A DNA stretch of 64,000 bases from assembly GCA_031841125.1 (NCBI GenBank), contig CM063108.1, forward strand, positions 73,690,344-73,754,343. The letters run 5' to 3'. The DNA is from Acanthococcus lagerstroemiae. Lineage: Eukaryota; Arthropoda; Insecta; Hemiptera; Eriococcidae. The notes beneath the pieces are model-generated. The model saw nothing but the letters and a program-made list of their open reading frames with translations, made no database searches and was not told the origin of the DNA. A program made the position numbers and the translations under genes. This document shows, in pieces, positions 24,901 to 33,540 of this stretch (its first letter is position 1; every line of letters starts with the position of its first letter).

Positions 24901-26150
24901 TCTGGGTTATGTTTGGGGTTCATAAATGCAGATTCAAGAACAGAACTACCAGAGTTATGCTCAGCATTTGCAGGTGAAAGTTCGGCGTCAGGACCTCTCA
25001 AATTCTGTTCAGGGTTTACAGATGGGATTTCAACAATGGAATCTCTCCAGTCTGGTTTCTCATTTACACGAGAAATTTCAGCTGCAGGCATGCTGTTAAC
25101 ATTTGTAGATACAGCCAAGGGGTCCTGTTCATGAGTCGTCTCACCCAAATAGGAATCGTTGCTCTGGTCGCCTTCTGTATCACACCCACCAAATGCTGGT
25201 GACATCTGATGGCAGGAGTTTGGTACATGATTGTCAGTTTTTTCAACTCGATTGTTTGCCTCTGACGAGTCTGGTTTATTGTCATTGGGATCACAAGATG
25301 GGGTGCAACCACGGTAGTCATCTGGTGTGTAGTCATCATCCAAATACAAAGTATCAGTTTGCACTTTGTCAATAATGGACCGCAAGTCCTCCTGATTACT
25401 TTCATCCGAATCAAACGCATTCAAAGGCAAAGTCGAGTGACGTGTACCTCGAGGTTCTTCAGATGATCGAGGTTTGATATCTTTGTTAGGTGCCTGAACT
25501 TGGCTAGAGGAACTTAAGTTATCAGTCTGCTGCGGATTGTCAGTTGAAGATAAATCATTGACTAGCAGCGATTTAGCAGCAGGCGCGCTGTTGCAGCTCG
25601 AAAGCGCATGCCATTGCCTTTCCAAACTCTCAGTCAATGGGATGGAACGCCATCCAGTAGCCGTTTTTGTAAGTCGGATGCGATTGCGAAGATCGTAATC
25701 TTCGCACAGGACTTGCACAATCCGCGTATCATCCTGCTTGATCCACACAAAGATCGGATTCACAGTAGGCTTTGGAGGAGTAGGAAGCGCGTTCACATCC
25801 TGGTAAACATCGTTGGCTCTGTTGCTGCGATGACGGTGATGATGTTTATGCTTCTTCTTGCGCTTCCGTCTGGCATTGTTTTTGGAAGACGGGGAGGAGG
25901 AGATAGTCGAGTTGGATATGGACCCGGTGCGCGAAAAATGCCTCCGACGTTCATCGGCTACAGTTTTGCAAGACGGTGATGCGTCGCCGTTGGTCGGCTT
26001 GAGGCCAGAGTCATCGTAGTTGGTGCAAGAGTTACGACGGAGCCGTTTGTGGCTCGGTCGGCATGTCGGGATGCTGGTCTCGCAGACGGCGTTAGCGAGG
26101 CGCGAATCATTCTCGGAAGTAAACATACCGCCGATGGATGGCCGACTCAT
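21945..26150 (-). CDS. E93/Mblk-1-like ecdysone-response transcription factor, large 5' coding exon
   Basis: One open exon of 1401 codons from ATG 26150 to a splice donor at 21949/21948. The frame would otherwise stop at 21945. Counting from that ATG: a basic Arg/Lys/His-rich stretch near 95-108 (nuclear-localisation type); a well-conserved-looking block near 133-185 (FVWIKQDDTR, RNRIRLTKT, GWRSIP); seven exact-length 16-residue repeats at 358-469; EPLDLG at 847-852, close to the CtBP-binding PxDLS motif; LLDLL at 905-909, an LxxLL nuclear-receptor box; and Gln/His-rich tracts near 1270-1318. CtBP motif followed by NR box is the published order in insect E93, which ends with two pipsqueak-type DNA-binding domains. 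Those are absent here and would be in later exons. The factor would act in the nucleus in ecdysone-driven metamorphosis. The identification rests on motif order and remembered similarity, so another LCoR-like regulator remains possible. Confidence 0.6.
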   Translation of the reverse strand: MSRPSIGGMFTSENDSRLANAVCETSIPTCRPSHKRLRRNSCTNYDDSGLKPTNGDASPSCKTVADERRRHFSRTGSISNSTISSSPSSKNNARRKRKKKHKHHHRHRSNRANDVYQDVNALPTPPKPTVNPIFVWIKQDDTRIVQVLCEDYDLRNRIRLTKTATGWRSIPLTESLERQWHALSSCNSAPAAKSLLVNDLSSTDNPQQTDNLSSSSQVQAPNKDIKPRSSEEPRGTRHSTLPLNAFDSDESNQEDLRSIIDKVQTDTLYLDDDYTPDDYRGCTPSCDPNDNKPDSSEANNRVEKTDNHVPNSCHQMSPAFGGCDTEGDQSNDSYLGETTHEQDPLAVSTNVNSMPAAEISRVNEKPDWRDSIVEIPSVNPEQNLRGPDAELSPANAEHNSGSSVLESAFMNPKHNPDNSMDVVLSVNTEHSSKDSIAKVPPINAEGNSDSFVVKIPSANSKQNLVVSLTEHRRNDFIWRELPPTKNEVSKFENLLTGNVALPVHQLTIKAEQMENLSSSVRTTKPAASDLSLEERLSSLQNIDHSRENHIRQADVTDGATQYTVSTNPVINIKSVDLYKRNKSDCVVSNKGPTGDVSSSSESATTGDVEKVTTALKTSNVGTLNNTELIRNFSVVETKTASVEQEATETSKTQVFNSVTENHSAIVQPSHKVMQNDPRCGKTANANSAAVGSQECISETQVVVGARLLTSHVIQSDKDTSNYCMNSHTYQPIEVNQKQCLRLQKQIHLQHPDHLTDNLVPVVIKDEKHDLGYECDSHHESSGALQLLRTPLCQTLKSNKLPSLCRRSQLISKKSPHFKNEPLPAHMHSISLQPIEIGHDLSCNNQDEPLDLGTGCRMKLAHTEKKVEPVSVKVPTSPIISPPVCRKRPSVEKDINDRQAVKKSRLLDLLTTKNSPAFHSQEGTNSDPLEQLKNVLANPKYSVPDPLLVPKARLSALVTCPGKEIPRLLAHRAQDLSYFSILSDPDVLVVSLSHLQSLLKKPINEEEILKYQKQTEEIRSRMRQECFNNNYENMALGNWNQCYWLPSFQRSDVIASCDPAMSSDLLSVLNIGFPPSATSCCRDDSSALPSTPNSAFDYHKRLEYQKEAALWQELAALHQLSTSSPFDQFNNNSIPSNCDLGKDVCDLMWNHQDLCTNYRCYQSPNTPPARTNSNPAKTKVNAAKCYPCDGQTSKLSIPFLQPMQYTAQPFELPEQPHSFDPLMTEYYSSPNLDNSFEYSMSGQDTKYLDPYDSLRQLLSSSSENADILQHLKMQQQQQQSQSPQQQKHPSQQQQEHHQQQQSHHHHHHQHQQTFVEEKPQVKEERDSRTLQNGRSKELKPETKQIHPLVPKIKVRKHLIDPNQRPTRLLNTDSHIFHNPPFPMASATTINGGSHLWHPLFNR

Positions 26151-26173
26151 ATACTCCAAGTAAAACTGGTTGC

Positions 26174-26185
26174 CTACATTCACAT
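26174..26185 (-). promoter_or_regulatory. Twin start-stop upstream ORFs
   Basis: On the minus strand, 24 bases before the likely start codon, the leader reads GCCGCC ATG TGA ATG TAG. The first ATG has an ideal Kozak context but is followed at once by a stop, and so is the second. The frame of the large exon is closed upstream by TAA near 26196. Its first ATG (26150) is in a weaker context (TATATGA). Minimal start-stop elements are known to stall ribosomes and dampen downstream initiation. Regulation here is an inference. Confidence 0.5.
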
Positions 26186-27100
26186 GGCGGCGAATTTATG
26201 CAGTCTGAGTGCGGGCTCAGAACTCAACGCATCATCGAACCAGAAAAAGCCGCCGAGGCCGGAACACTCGGTCGAAACAGCGCAGTCCGAAACGTAAAAG
26301 ACACGCGAACAAGTTTCAAAATGGAGCACGAGGGCTGAAAGCGGCGACAACCGCCATAACACCAAAATCACGATCACTGACACTGCACGATCGGGAAACG
26401 ACACTTTCGGAGAAACGCGATGTCGATCAGCGTACGCAATTCGCGAATTCGGAACAATTTCTATCAGCCGGCGGTTGGACGGAGAACGCGATCGGTTGCC
26501 GAAATGCGGCCAAAGCTGGGGGGAAAATTCGAACGAGGAAGAGCGGCGACCAGCGGCAGCGAAAATGTAAGAAGGAAAAAATGAAAACACGACGGTCTGG
26601 AACAGCGACGCGTATAAATAACATTAACAGCAATATCGTGGAAACACTAGTACAAACTACAAACGAACGTTGCTCCGTAGTATAGGATGTAGTTTACGTT
26701 TTTTTCCCTTCTTGTTTCTTTTTTGGAGCAGACGAGGAAAGGCTGGATAGCAGCGCTACCTACAACACTGGCTCGAACTTACGGCGGCTCGTTTCGAGTC
26801 CCAGCGGCGTGGCGGGAAATTGAAATTAGCGCGTAATCGCGACTGCAAATCGCGGCGACGAGTACGAGTTTCTCTCTGGGTCGAGCGCGGCCCTGGTTGG
26901 AGGATTACGGCGATAGGGCGCGGCTTTTTTGGAAGTACTCGCTACTCGGCACGGGCTTATCTCGCGGCCGTTGTCGTTGTCGATTGTCGCCTTGCTGGCG
27001 TGCTCCGTTGCACGTCTCGCAACGAAGCTCGTTCTTCTAGCCTCTTAACCTTCACGCGCCGCGCGAGTCTACCTGATTGTGCTGTGATGTGCAACGCGTA
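26186..27100 (-). promoter_or_regulatory. GC-rich 5' leader/promoter region of the E93-like gene
   Basis: The 900 bp upstream of the exon are rich in CpG, unlike the AT-rich surroundings. Frames on both strands here (26180-26590 minus, 26209-26685 plus, 26820-27140 plus) are compositional and show no protein family. This probably contains the 5' untranslated exon and the promoter. No TATA box or start site could be fixed. Confidence 0.45.
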
Positions 27101-27182
27101 CCAGCGCAATGCATATTTAATACATATAAATACCTACTGATACACGTTCATTGAACAGCTCGTTGGACAAAACATGTTTACC

Positions 27183-27335
27183 TGTGGGGCTGTCGAGAGA
27201 AAACCAGAATCCGAGGGAAAGCAGAGTTCGAAATAAAATGGAATTAAATGGAGAAAATACGGGCACTTGAAAACCTAGCCTGTTGGAAAAATCCGGGCCC
27301 GGTGGAATCTCATTTCCCTCCTCTCGCGACACGTC
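27183..27335 (-). mobile_element. Short MITE related to 29493-29758
   Basis: Read on the minus strand it begins GTGTCGCGAGAGGAGGGAAA and continues with CCGGGCCCGGATTTTTCC. This parallels CTGTCGAGAAGGAGGGGGAA and CCGGGCCCGGACTTTC in 29493-29758. The other end (GGGGCTGTCGAGAGAA) is an inverted match. Target duplication is not clear (TGTTTACC versus TGTTTATA at best). Confidence 0.5.
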
Positions 27336-27628
27336 TGTTTATACTACGAGTAGCTTTTGTTTGCGGGGATAATATTTGAATGCTGGTATACCGGGCTTCT
27401 GGTGTGTTTGGGCAGTATTTGCTTTGGTTAGGCTAGAGAACCTGTCAATCATGACAGCCATTCTGGTTTGCACAGAGTCCGTTTGTTCTCGATCACGATC
27501 GGCTTAAGGTGTTTTCGAATCGCGCGGAGGATGTAAGAACCAAAATGGCGTTGCGCCTACACTCATTTTCATAGGTTCTTTAGTAAAGCTTCAGGGAGCT
27601 AAACATAGCGTATAGCGTAGGACAGACT
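27336..27628. other. Intergenic, nothing recognised
   Basis: Moderately GC-rich sequence with no supported gene. It could still be regulatory DNA of the E93-like gene. Confidence 0.4.
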
Positions 27629-27705
27629 CAGTGTTACCAACCCCCGGCAATTGCCTGAGATTTTAGGCAATTTTAGATTTTTCCGGCATTTTTTCGGCAC
27701 TCAAG

Positions 27706-29045
27706 CAGCGGTGGCAGCCTAGATTTTTTTAAGGAGTAGCAAAACCCCATTTTGACGAGAGTAAAAAATTGATGATTTCTCGGGGTGTAGCAAAAATTTC
27801 AAGGTAATTTCAGGGGCTTCTATCACCAAAATCACCCTCCCTCCCTTCCCAAAAAAAGTGGTTCTTATTTTATTTTAACAGTACCTAAACGAACAAACGA
27901 GCGAAAATAAATATTACAAAACGAACAAAATTGGCGAACATTTAAACTTAAAACTAGGTAGGTACAATAATTACAACTACTGTAAAGCAAATGTTGCTAA
28001 TCGATATTTATTTCTAGAAATCGACTCATTCATTAAATTTTCGAGCTCACGCAATAATTTTTCAGCATATTCATAAGAATAGATGGTAGCAATAATGTTC
28101 AATCTTTTTGCGATGAGTACCGCTCTCAGGTACGATTTCAGAAATTTCAGCATGGACAACGATCTCTCACATGTGGCAGAAGATGCTAGAATTGTCAAGA
28201 ATAGAGCACACAACTTTTTCATTTCGGAAGCCACTCGCCATAGACCTTTTTCAGAGACAAAAAAATTTAGAGCTTCTTGTAGAGAAGTAGGAGATTGGCC
28301 TTTTTCTTGTTTGAAATAATCCAAAAAAATATCTAAATGTTATTTCAGTCTTTGTCCATTCAAGTCTGATTGCAAAAATTTGTAATACCTTCGATATCAT
28401 CCAATTTCAAGGTAACAAAATTTTAAGTGCATCTCAAAATTTCAACTTCTTTAGTATCATAACGATTGCAGAGCGATGATAATAACACACCCAAAACTTC
28501 CAGAATATTTTTCCATAATACTTTTTTGCTGATGAAAAAACATGCCGACTGCTACAGTTTTCATAAAGACGAGCTACTCTTCCTCTTGGGAGTTCTGGAG
28601 GTTCTACACAAAGTACGTCAGCTTGCTCTGTACTTTCTGTCCAAAATTTATCAAAACCAGTTTCTCGGTATATTTGTAAGGTTTAATCAACGTCTGAATT
28701 TCAGAATGTGACATATTCATAGTCAACGTTTGTTTTTGAAAATCTTTATTCAAGCTTCCAATTCTAGAAAAAGCTAGTAGACGGTCTAAGTAAACTGACA
28801 CATGGACTTGTGACAACCTTTCAACGCAAAAATTCTCTACTTATTTTACTCCAACTGCAAAACCTGTCTGTACTCAGTACTCTTAGATGAAGATGATTTT
28901 GGATTAAAAAATTCTACAAAAGGGAGAATTTTCGGGGTGTAGCAAATATTTTTGAGGCATAGCAAACGTTTTTCCGAGGTGCAGCAAGCTGTTTTGGGGT
29001 GTGTAGCAATTTGCTACATACGCTATACAAAGGCGGCCACCGCTG
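27706..29045 (-). mobile_element. Decayed hAT transposon, 1.34 kb
   Basis: The left end is CAGCGGTGGCAGCCTAG. The right end, inverted, is CAGCGGTGGCCGCCT. The flanks are CACTCAAG (27698-27705) and CACGCAAG (29046-29053), an 8-bp duplication with one mismatch. On the minus strand it still encodes a transposase C-terminus (27977-28324). The upstream part (28324-28900) is broken by stops and frameshifts, with traces such as LCNRYDTKEVE and LKLDDIEGI. Confidence 0.75.
27977..28324 (-). pseudogene. hAT transposase C-terminal dimerisation domain (fragment)
   Basis: About 115 codons are open on the minus strand. The segment TILASSATCERSLSMLKFLK followed by SYLR and RLNIIATI matches the hAT family C-terminal dimerisation domain: small-residue run, CERSFS-like motif, K.YLRS, and RL..LA. 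It resembles the zinc-finger MYM-type 1 group of hAT transposases. The N-terminal DNA-binding and catalytic parts are lost, so it is not functional as a transposase. Confidence 0.75.
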
Positions 29046-29492
29046 CACGCAAGTATTTTTTATAAATTTCAAGCATTTTCTTAAATCTTAAATTCTGTCT
29101 ACACTTATTTTTTACATTTCATTTTTGAATGTTAGCATTTTGCTGCGTGTTGAGAGCTACAAACTATCATACTGTCATTCATCAGCTTGCTGCAAGTCTG
29201 CTGTCTGTTTCTGTTGATAAAACGAAAAACCACAGCTTAAAAAGCCTAATGAAGTAATGTTTTTAGTTGTTAGTTGGTGAGTCAGTTCTAGTGCTAGATT
29301 CGAAGAATAAATGATTTACTCGAACTCGTGTTTCAAAAATTTCCTACAGTCCCCGGCAATCTTAAGCATTTTTATAAAAACAATCCCAGGCAACTCTCAA
29401 ATTGTGAGTCGGTAACGCTGAGGACAATAGCTTTTGAAGAGCCTCTAGCTTTTCGATTTCCGAATTTTCATACTATTAATGATGGTATTCAA

Positions 29493-29758
29493 CAACCCTG
29501 TCGAGAAGGAGGGGGAAGGGAGAATACCCCGGGCCCGGACTTTCAGGAGGGCCCGATATTTCTATGAGACCTGAATTTCAATGCTTACGGCCACATCATA
29601 CTGTACAACAAATCAGCAATCACTCCTTACACCATAAAAGAAACCTCTTATCCCGTAGCTTATAATTTTTTCCCATCTGACAAAGGAAAAAAATGAACTG
29701 GAAAGAGGGGAGCCCGTGGGAATTTACCCCAGGCCCTCTTTTTCTCTCTACGGGGCTG
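29493..29758. mobile_element. hAT-type MITE with perfect 8-bp duplication
   Basis: The ends are CAACCCTGTCGAGA and, inverted, CAGCCCCGTAGAGA. Identical flanks GTATTCAA occur at 29485-29492 and 29759-29766. The element is 266 bp with a CCCGGGCCCGG palindrome near the left end. No coding region is present. Confidence 0.8.
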
Positions 29759-29847
29759 GTATTCAATGTATCGCAAGTTCGCTACCTCCATTTTGCAAGG
29801 AATTGCTTCTTTATTCTTTGAAAATTATTATTTCTTTGATAACAGCA

Positions 29848-29978
29848 CCCTCGGGGATCTCAAGGTAGACAAAGCTACGGGTACAGATAGAATCGAAAAT
29901 ACCGAGAAATTTGAAATTTTGAGGAAGAACTCGCACCATTTTTAACTGCTCTATTTAATGCAAGGTTCTCATAACTAG
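29848..29978 (+). pseudogene. Non-LTR reverse transcriptase scrap
   Basis: One frame reads LKVDKATGTDRIE and, after a one-base frameshift near 29936, APFLTALFNARFS. These match the start of non-LTR reverse transcriptase domains (K..KA.GPD.I, then LA..LT.LFN). Only about 40 codons survive, with a stop and a frameshift. Confidence 0.5.
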
Positions 29979-30032
29979 AGAAAGTCGGCTCATTCAGGTT
30001 GGCAACCCGCAACAATTCTACCCGCCTCACGT

Positions 30033-30110
30033 AGAGACGAAACTCGACTTCCAGTTTGAGGATGTGGAGAAGAAAAATCTGCCGACAAATATTTTTTGAA
30101 AACTAAAAAT
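30033..30110 (+). mobile_element. Fragment of the MITE family seen at 34997-35262
   Basis: It shares AGACGAAACT.GACTT.CAGTTT, then GGAGAAGAAAAAT.TGC, GACAAATATTTTTTG and AAAACTAAAAAT with 35000-35088. It ends where the SINE fragment begins. Confidence 0.6.
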
Positions 30111-30111
30111 A

Positions 30112-30212
30112 AAGAGGGCTAAGAAAGCCCTAACAGCCTTCCCGACGTCTCTGAAGCAATGCTCGAAAGGGCGGATTCCAGGGCTCGGGTTGAGAACAAA
30201 TTAGAAAAAAAA
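30112..30212 (+). mobile_element. 5'-truncated SINE copy
   Basis: GAGGGCTAAGAAAGCCCTAA, CAGCCTTCCCGACGTCTCTG, ATGCTCGAAAGG and GAACAAATTAGAAAAAAAA match 41190-41290 almost base for base. The tRNA-like head is missing. It sits at the edge of the MITE fragment 30033-30110. Confidence 0.75.
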
Positions 30213-30956
30213 CTTCTCTCATCCGATCTTCTTTCTTTACTCCCAATTTATCAGACGGCACTTGACGCAATTGAGCGTCCTGACGCATATCTCGTCCTTT
30301 TAAAAACTTCTCATCAAAGTTCAACGCTGCGCAAAACTCTTATTTGTTTAAGACTCTCTAGATTTCTCGAGTCAAGATTACTCAAAACTTTTCAAGTTTT
30401 ATTAACGACTTTTTAAGGAATCGGATTAGAGTTACATTATAATGGTAAGGACGTATAAAGAAAGGAACTTTCGGCGAAAAATGAAATTTTACAGGAAAGC
30501 CATCAAAAGTTGGAGTAAATTATTATCTGAGATTCGTTTTTTCAGCGTTTTTCAGTTTTCAAATTACAATCCAAGAAACTGACTTGAATTAAATTGTGAA
30601 TCGTAAAAGACCTGGAGGCATGCTATGACGTCTCATTAAGAGTAGTATATCGGTCACGTCATCACGCATCGTAGAAATATGTGCCTGCCAGAAAAAAACG
30701 TGTATTTGGTTCAAAAAATCGATTTTTCGATTTTCGACGTTCTTGATCTTTTAAGCGGAATTATCGGAAAAATTAAAATAAAGAAAGATCCAGTTCCAGA
30801 TCAAACAAGAAACATTATCTTGCAGACGAGTCTGCAACCATGGGAGAGTATTTTCATGTCTTTGCTTCGCGGACTGCGACGACATGAGAATGTCATCGTT
30901 GCAGTCAGTCAGTCAGTCAAGTCAGTAGTTTTATTATTATTATTATTTCCCCTCGA
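30213..30956. other. Intergenic, nothing recognised
   Basis: No gene is supported. The plus-strand frame 30679-31119 runs into the repeat at 30957 and is not credible. Confidence 0.45.
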
Positions 30957-31058
30957 CACTGATGCGATGCCCGAAAGGGCAGTTTCTGGTGCTGGGGATG
31001 CGGTGTTATTGGGACCACTCTGGCATGCGTGCATCGCCATACGTCCCATCACACCATT
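30957..31058 (+). repeat. Dispersed GC-rich repeat with (ATT)n tail, copy B
   Basis: It begins CACTGATGCGATGCCCGAAA and ends GCATCGCCATACGTCCCA..CACACC, followed by (ATT)n. It is about 100 bp. Related copies: 1083-1158, 17088-17187 (reverse) and 31292-31391. CGATGCCCGAAAGG is loosely like an RNA polymerase III B box, so a SINE origin is possible. Confidence 0.65.
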
Positions 31059-31291
31059 ATTATTATTATTATTATCATTATTACTGATACACGGACCAAG
31101 ACGAGGAGGTGAGGGGTGAGTGAAGAGAGGCAGCGCGTCCAGCCGTGGGGGACCTGAAATTTCCAGGCAAGCGCTCAGGGAGTGCGGTCCTCGGTCAGTA
31201 GGGAACCCCATGGTGGTCCTGGTAGGACGCGCGCACCGTTCCGGCACGTAGAAATGGGGGTTCGGGCCCGGCCCCAAGGCGTCCCTCCGGT

Positions 31292-31391
31292 CACTGATGC
31301 GATACTCGAAAGGTTAGTTCCTGTGGCCGAGGGTGCGGTGTCATAGGGGCCACTTTGGCATGCGTGCATCGCCATACGTCCCACCACACCA
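31292..31391 (+). repeat. Dispersed GC-rich repeat with (ATT)n tail, copy C
   Basis: CACTGATGCGATACTCGAAA, GGGTGCGGTGTCATAGGGGC, TTTGGCATGCGTGCATCGCC and ATACGTCCCACCACACC are followed by ATTATCATTATTACTATT. It has high similarity to copy B. The intervening 230 bp (31059-31291) are unusually GC-rich and may belong to the same element. Confidence 0.65.
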
Positions 31392-31399
31392 TTATCATT

Positions 31400-33137
31400 A
31401 TTACTATTAACGTGACGCATAAAAGTAATGTTTTTCCAGTTTGTATGCCAAACTAAAGACATAAAATGTGAAAAAAAAAAATTTGAAATGCTACGAAAAG
31501 ACTTGGAAAGACAACGAAAAACGTAGTCATATTATAGATGTCTTCATTTGGTTTTAATGCAGAATTCGCGTTTTGGACCAAATACACGTTTTTTCCTGAC
31601 AGGGCACATTAGTGAGCTATCCAGTGGTTATTTATTCCATAACTGTTGTTGTGATAAGGATGTTGCGAGTTCTTCCTTTATTTTATATCAATGCACTTCA
31701 CTCTTTCCCTTTCCAACAATGTTGGCCTCATTATCTTAAAAATTTAATATCTCCCAGAATTTTGAAGTTAGGCGCTTGAGGGCACTTTCATCCGTTTTCT
31801 GCGGGGGTTTTACATAAAATGGGCCGAAAACGTGAAAATCAAAATTTTGGTCAAAAAGTCCCTTGGTTCCTTTCTTCATACGCATTCACATTATGTGGTA
31901 TCTTCGAACGCGTAATCATGGCAGGGAATCAAACATGACCCGTAATGAAATGAATTCATATATTCTTGAAGTCAGTATAGGGGAAAAGGAATACAAAAAG
32001 AACTAATAATAATAATAATTTTTAAAAAAAAAGGTTATTGTCTTCTCGATACTTTTTTACTCAGCGTCTGTTGGTGTTGCGCAGGCAATCATTTGAATTA
32101 TTGAATATTTATAAATTCTCGAGCATGTCAGCGCAAATGGAAATGTACCAGTTGAAATAGCCTAGCTTGCTATTCGTTCAAGCATTTACCTACTACAGGT
32201 ATGCATAATGCATATGCATATCTAACTGAAAAAATATGGGGGAAAAACTTTAGGCGGAAGATCTGGTGGTTTCATTACTCACATCACTGATTAAAACGGC
32301 GGCCTACTTTTTAGTCTACTCCTCGTTAGTTTGAGCGGTTCCGAAATTTATTTCGTGTATAGATTCCAATAAATTAGAAAAACTGAGTAAGTCACAGAAG
32401 AATAACTATTAACAGGACACTGTGAATTAATCGACCAATAATCGATAACTTTTCCTTCTAAACGTTTCCTAGGGATCGAAATTGTCGATTTCAACACCTT
32501 TCAAACAACAAGATAAATCAAATAAATCAAAATTTTCCATTTGTTTCATATCAGTGCCGAGTATAATATGTATGCACAAACGTATTTTTCGAGGCAACAA
32601 GAGAGAACTATCAGTAACAGCAAATACGATATAATTTAATTTTTCAATTCAACCGCTCATTATACTGTATAAACGTATATTTGTACAACTGCTGGCATTC
32701 GTTTGCCTAGTTGACATACGCTGACGTATGCGTGGTATTTGCTTACAGTTCTCGTTAGTTCAAGTAAGCCGATTTGGTAAATCGTCTGACTGGTGCTGAC
32801 TTACATATGTACGCTGTGTACATGTACATATCCTTACCCGTATCTGCGGTTCATACCGAACTGCACGAAGGTGAGACAAAGAAAAGCATTATAGCTCCAT
32901 AATTTACATACGCGGTCTGTCAATTAAGTATACCTCATTCACAAACTTCATTTTCACTGGCACATAGTTAATTCATGTAAGCTGAAATTCATTTCTAACG
33001 ATCATGTTGAGGAATCAACATTTCTAAGCCAACCACGAGCCCACCAAGCAAAATGGGGCTAGAAATAAATTTGAGAAAAACAGAACTGTCAACGAAACAG
33101 AAAGATGTATTTAAAATAAGCGGGTGAAGAGATTACT
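31400..33137. other. Intergenic, nothing recognised
   Basis: AT-rich sequence without a supported gene. The stretch at 32690-32850 has several TACGTA/CATATG-type short palindromes, but nothing I can name. Confidence 0.4.
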
Positions 33138-33540
33138 ATAGCCGATGGATACAAATACCTTGGGCAAGTAGTATCGTTAGAAAATAGGCAAGAAAAAGAA
33201 ATATCTGCGAGAATAAAAAACGCATGGAAATGTGTTTGGTCCCAAAAGACAATCCTAGAAAGTCAAATAAGTATATACAACAAGATCAGAATATTAGAAA
33301 GTGTCGCATACCCAAGCCTGACTTACGGAGAACAGACAAGATCGCTTACCAAAAACCAACTAAACAGAATACAAGTGACACAGAGAAAACTGTTGAGACG
33401 TGTCCTCGGAATAAGGCAGAGAGAAAAAATGTGTATTAAGAAACTAATAGAGCAACCAAGAAACCGTGATATAGCTTACAAGTGAAAGTTGATTTTGCGG
33501 GGCACTTATACAGATCTGATCCAAATGGCTGGGGAAGAAG
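33138..33540 (+). pseudogene. RTE-type reverse transcriptase C-terminal fragment
   Basis: The frame reads DGYKYLGQVVSLENRQ, then EISARIKNAWKCVWSQK, PSLTYGEQTRSLTK and QRKLLRRVLGIRQR. This order (YLG.....D, I..RI..AW..F, LTYG.Q.W.LT, QR...R..LGI) is the region after the catalytic domain of RTE/BovB-like retrotransposons. A stop occurs at 33482. It is a 5'-truncated dead copy, distinct from the element at 44290-46990. Confidence 0.75.

Larger units (their letters stand above)
27629..29420. mobile_element. Outer TIR element carrying a nested hAT
   Basis: The left end is CAGTGTTACCAACCCCCGGC. The right end, inverted, is CAGCGTTACCGACTCACAAT. Further inward both have AGGCAA-rich sequence (TTGCCTGAGATTTTAGGC against GAGTTGCCTGGGATTG). 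The hAT element at 27706-29045 lies inside. No convincing target duplication was found. Confidence 0.45.

Noticed and set aside
24730..25134. 134-codon plus-strand frame with internal repeats
   Set aside because: Antisense shadow of the 48-bp coding repeats in the E93-like exon.
26209..26685. 158-codon plus-strand frame in the GC-rich flank
   Set aside because: Arg-rich composition follows from GC content; no domain, and competing frames are open on the other strand.
30679..31119. 146-codon plus-strand frame
   Set aside because: The second half lies in the dispersed GC-rich repeat and its (ATT)n tail; the first half has no family.
30909..31462. Minus-strand frames of 122 and 95 codons containing GRMAMHACQSGP
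   Set aside because: They arise from two copies of the same short repeat; reported as a repeat, not as genes, until codon evolution is tested.
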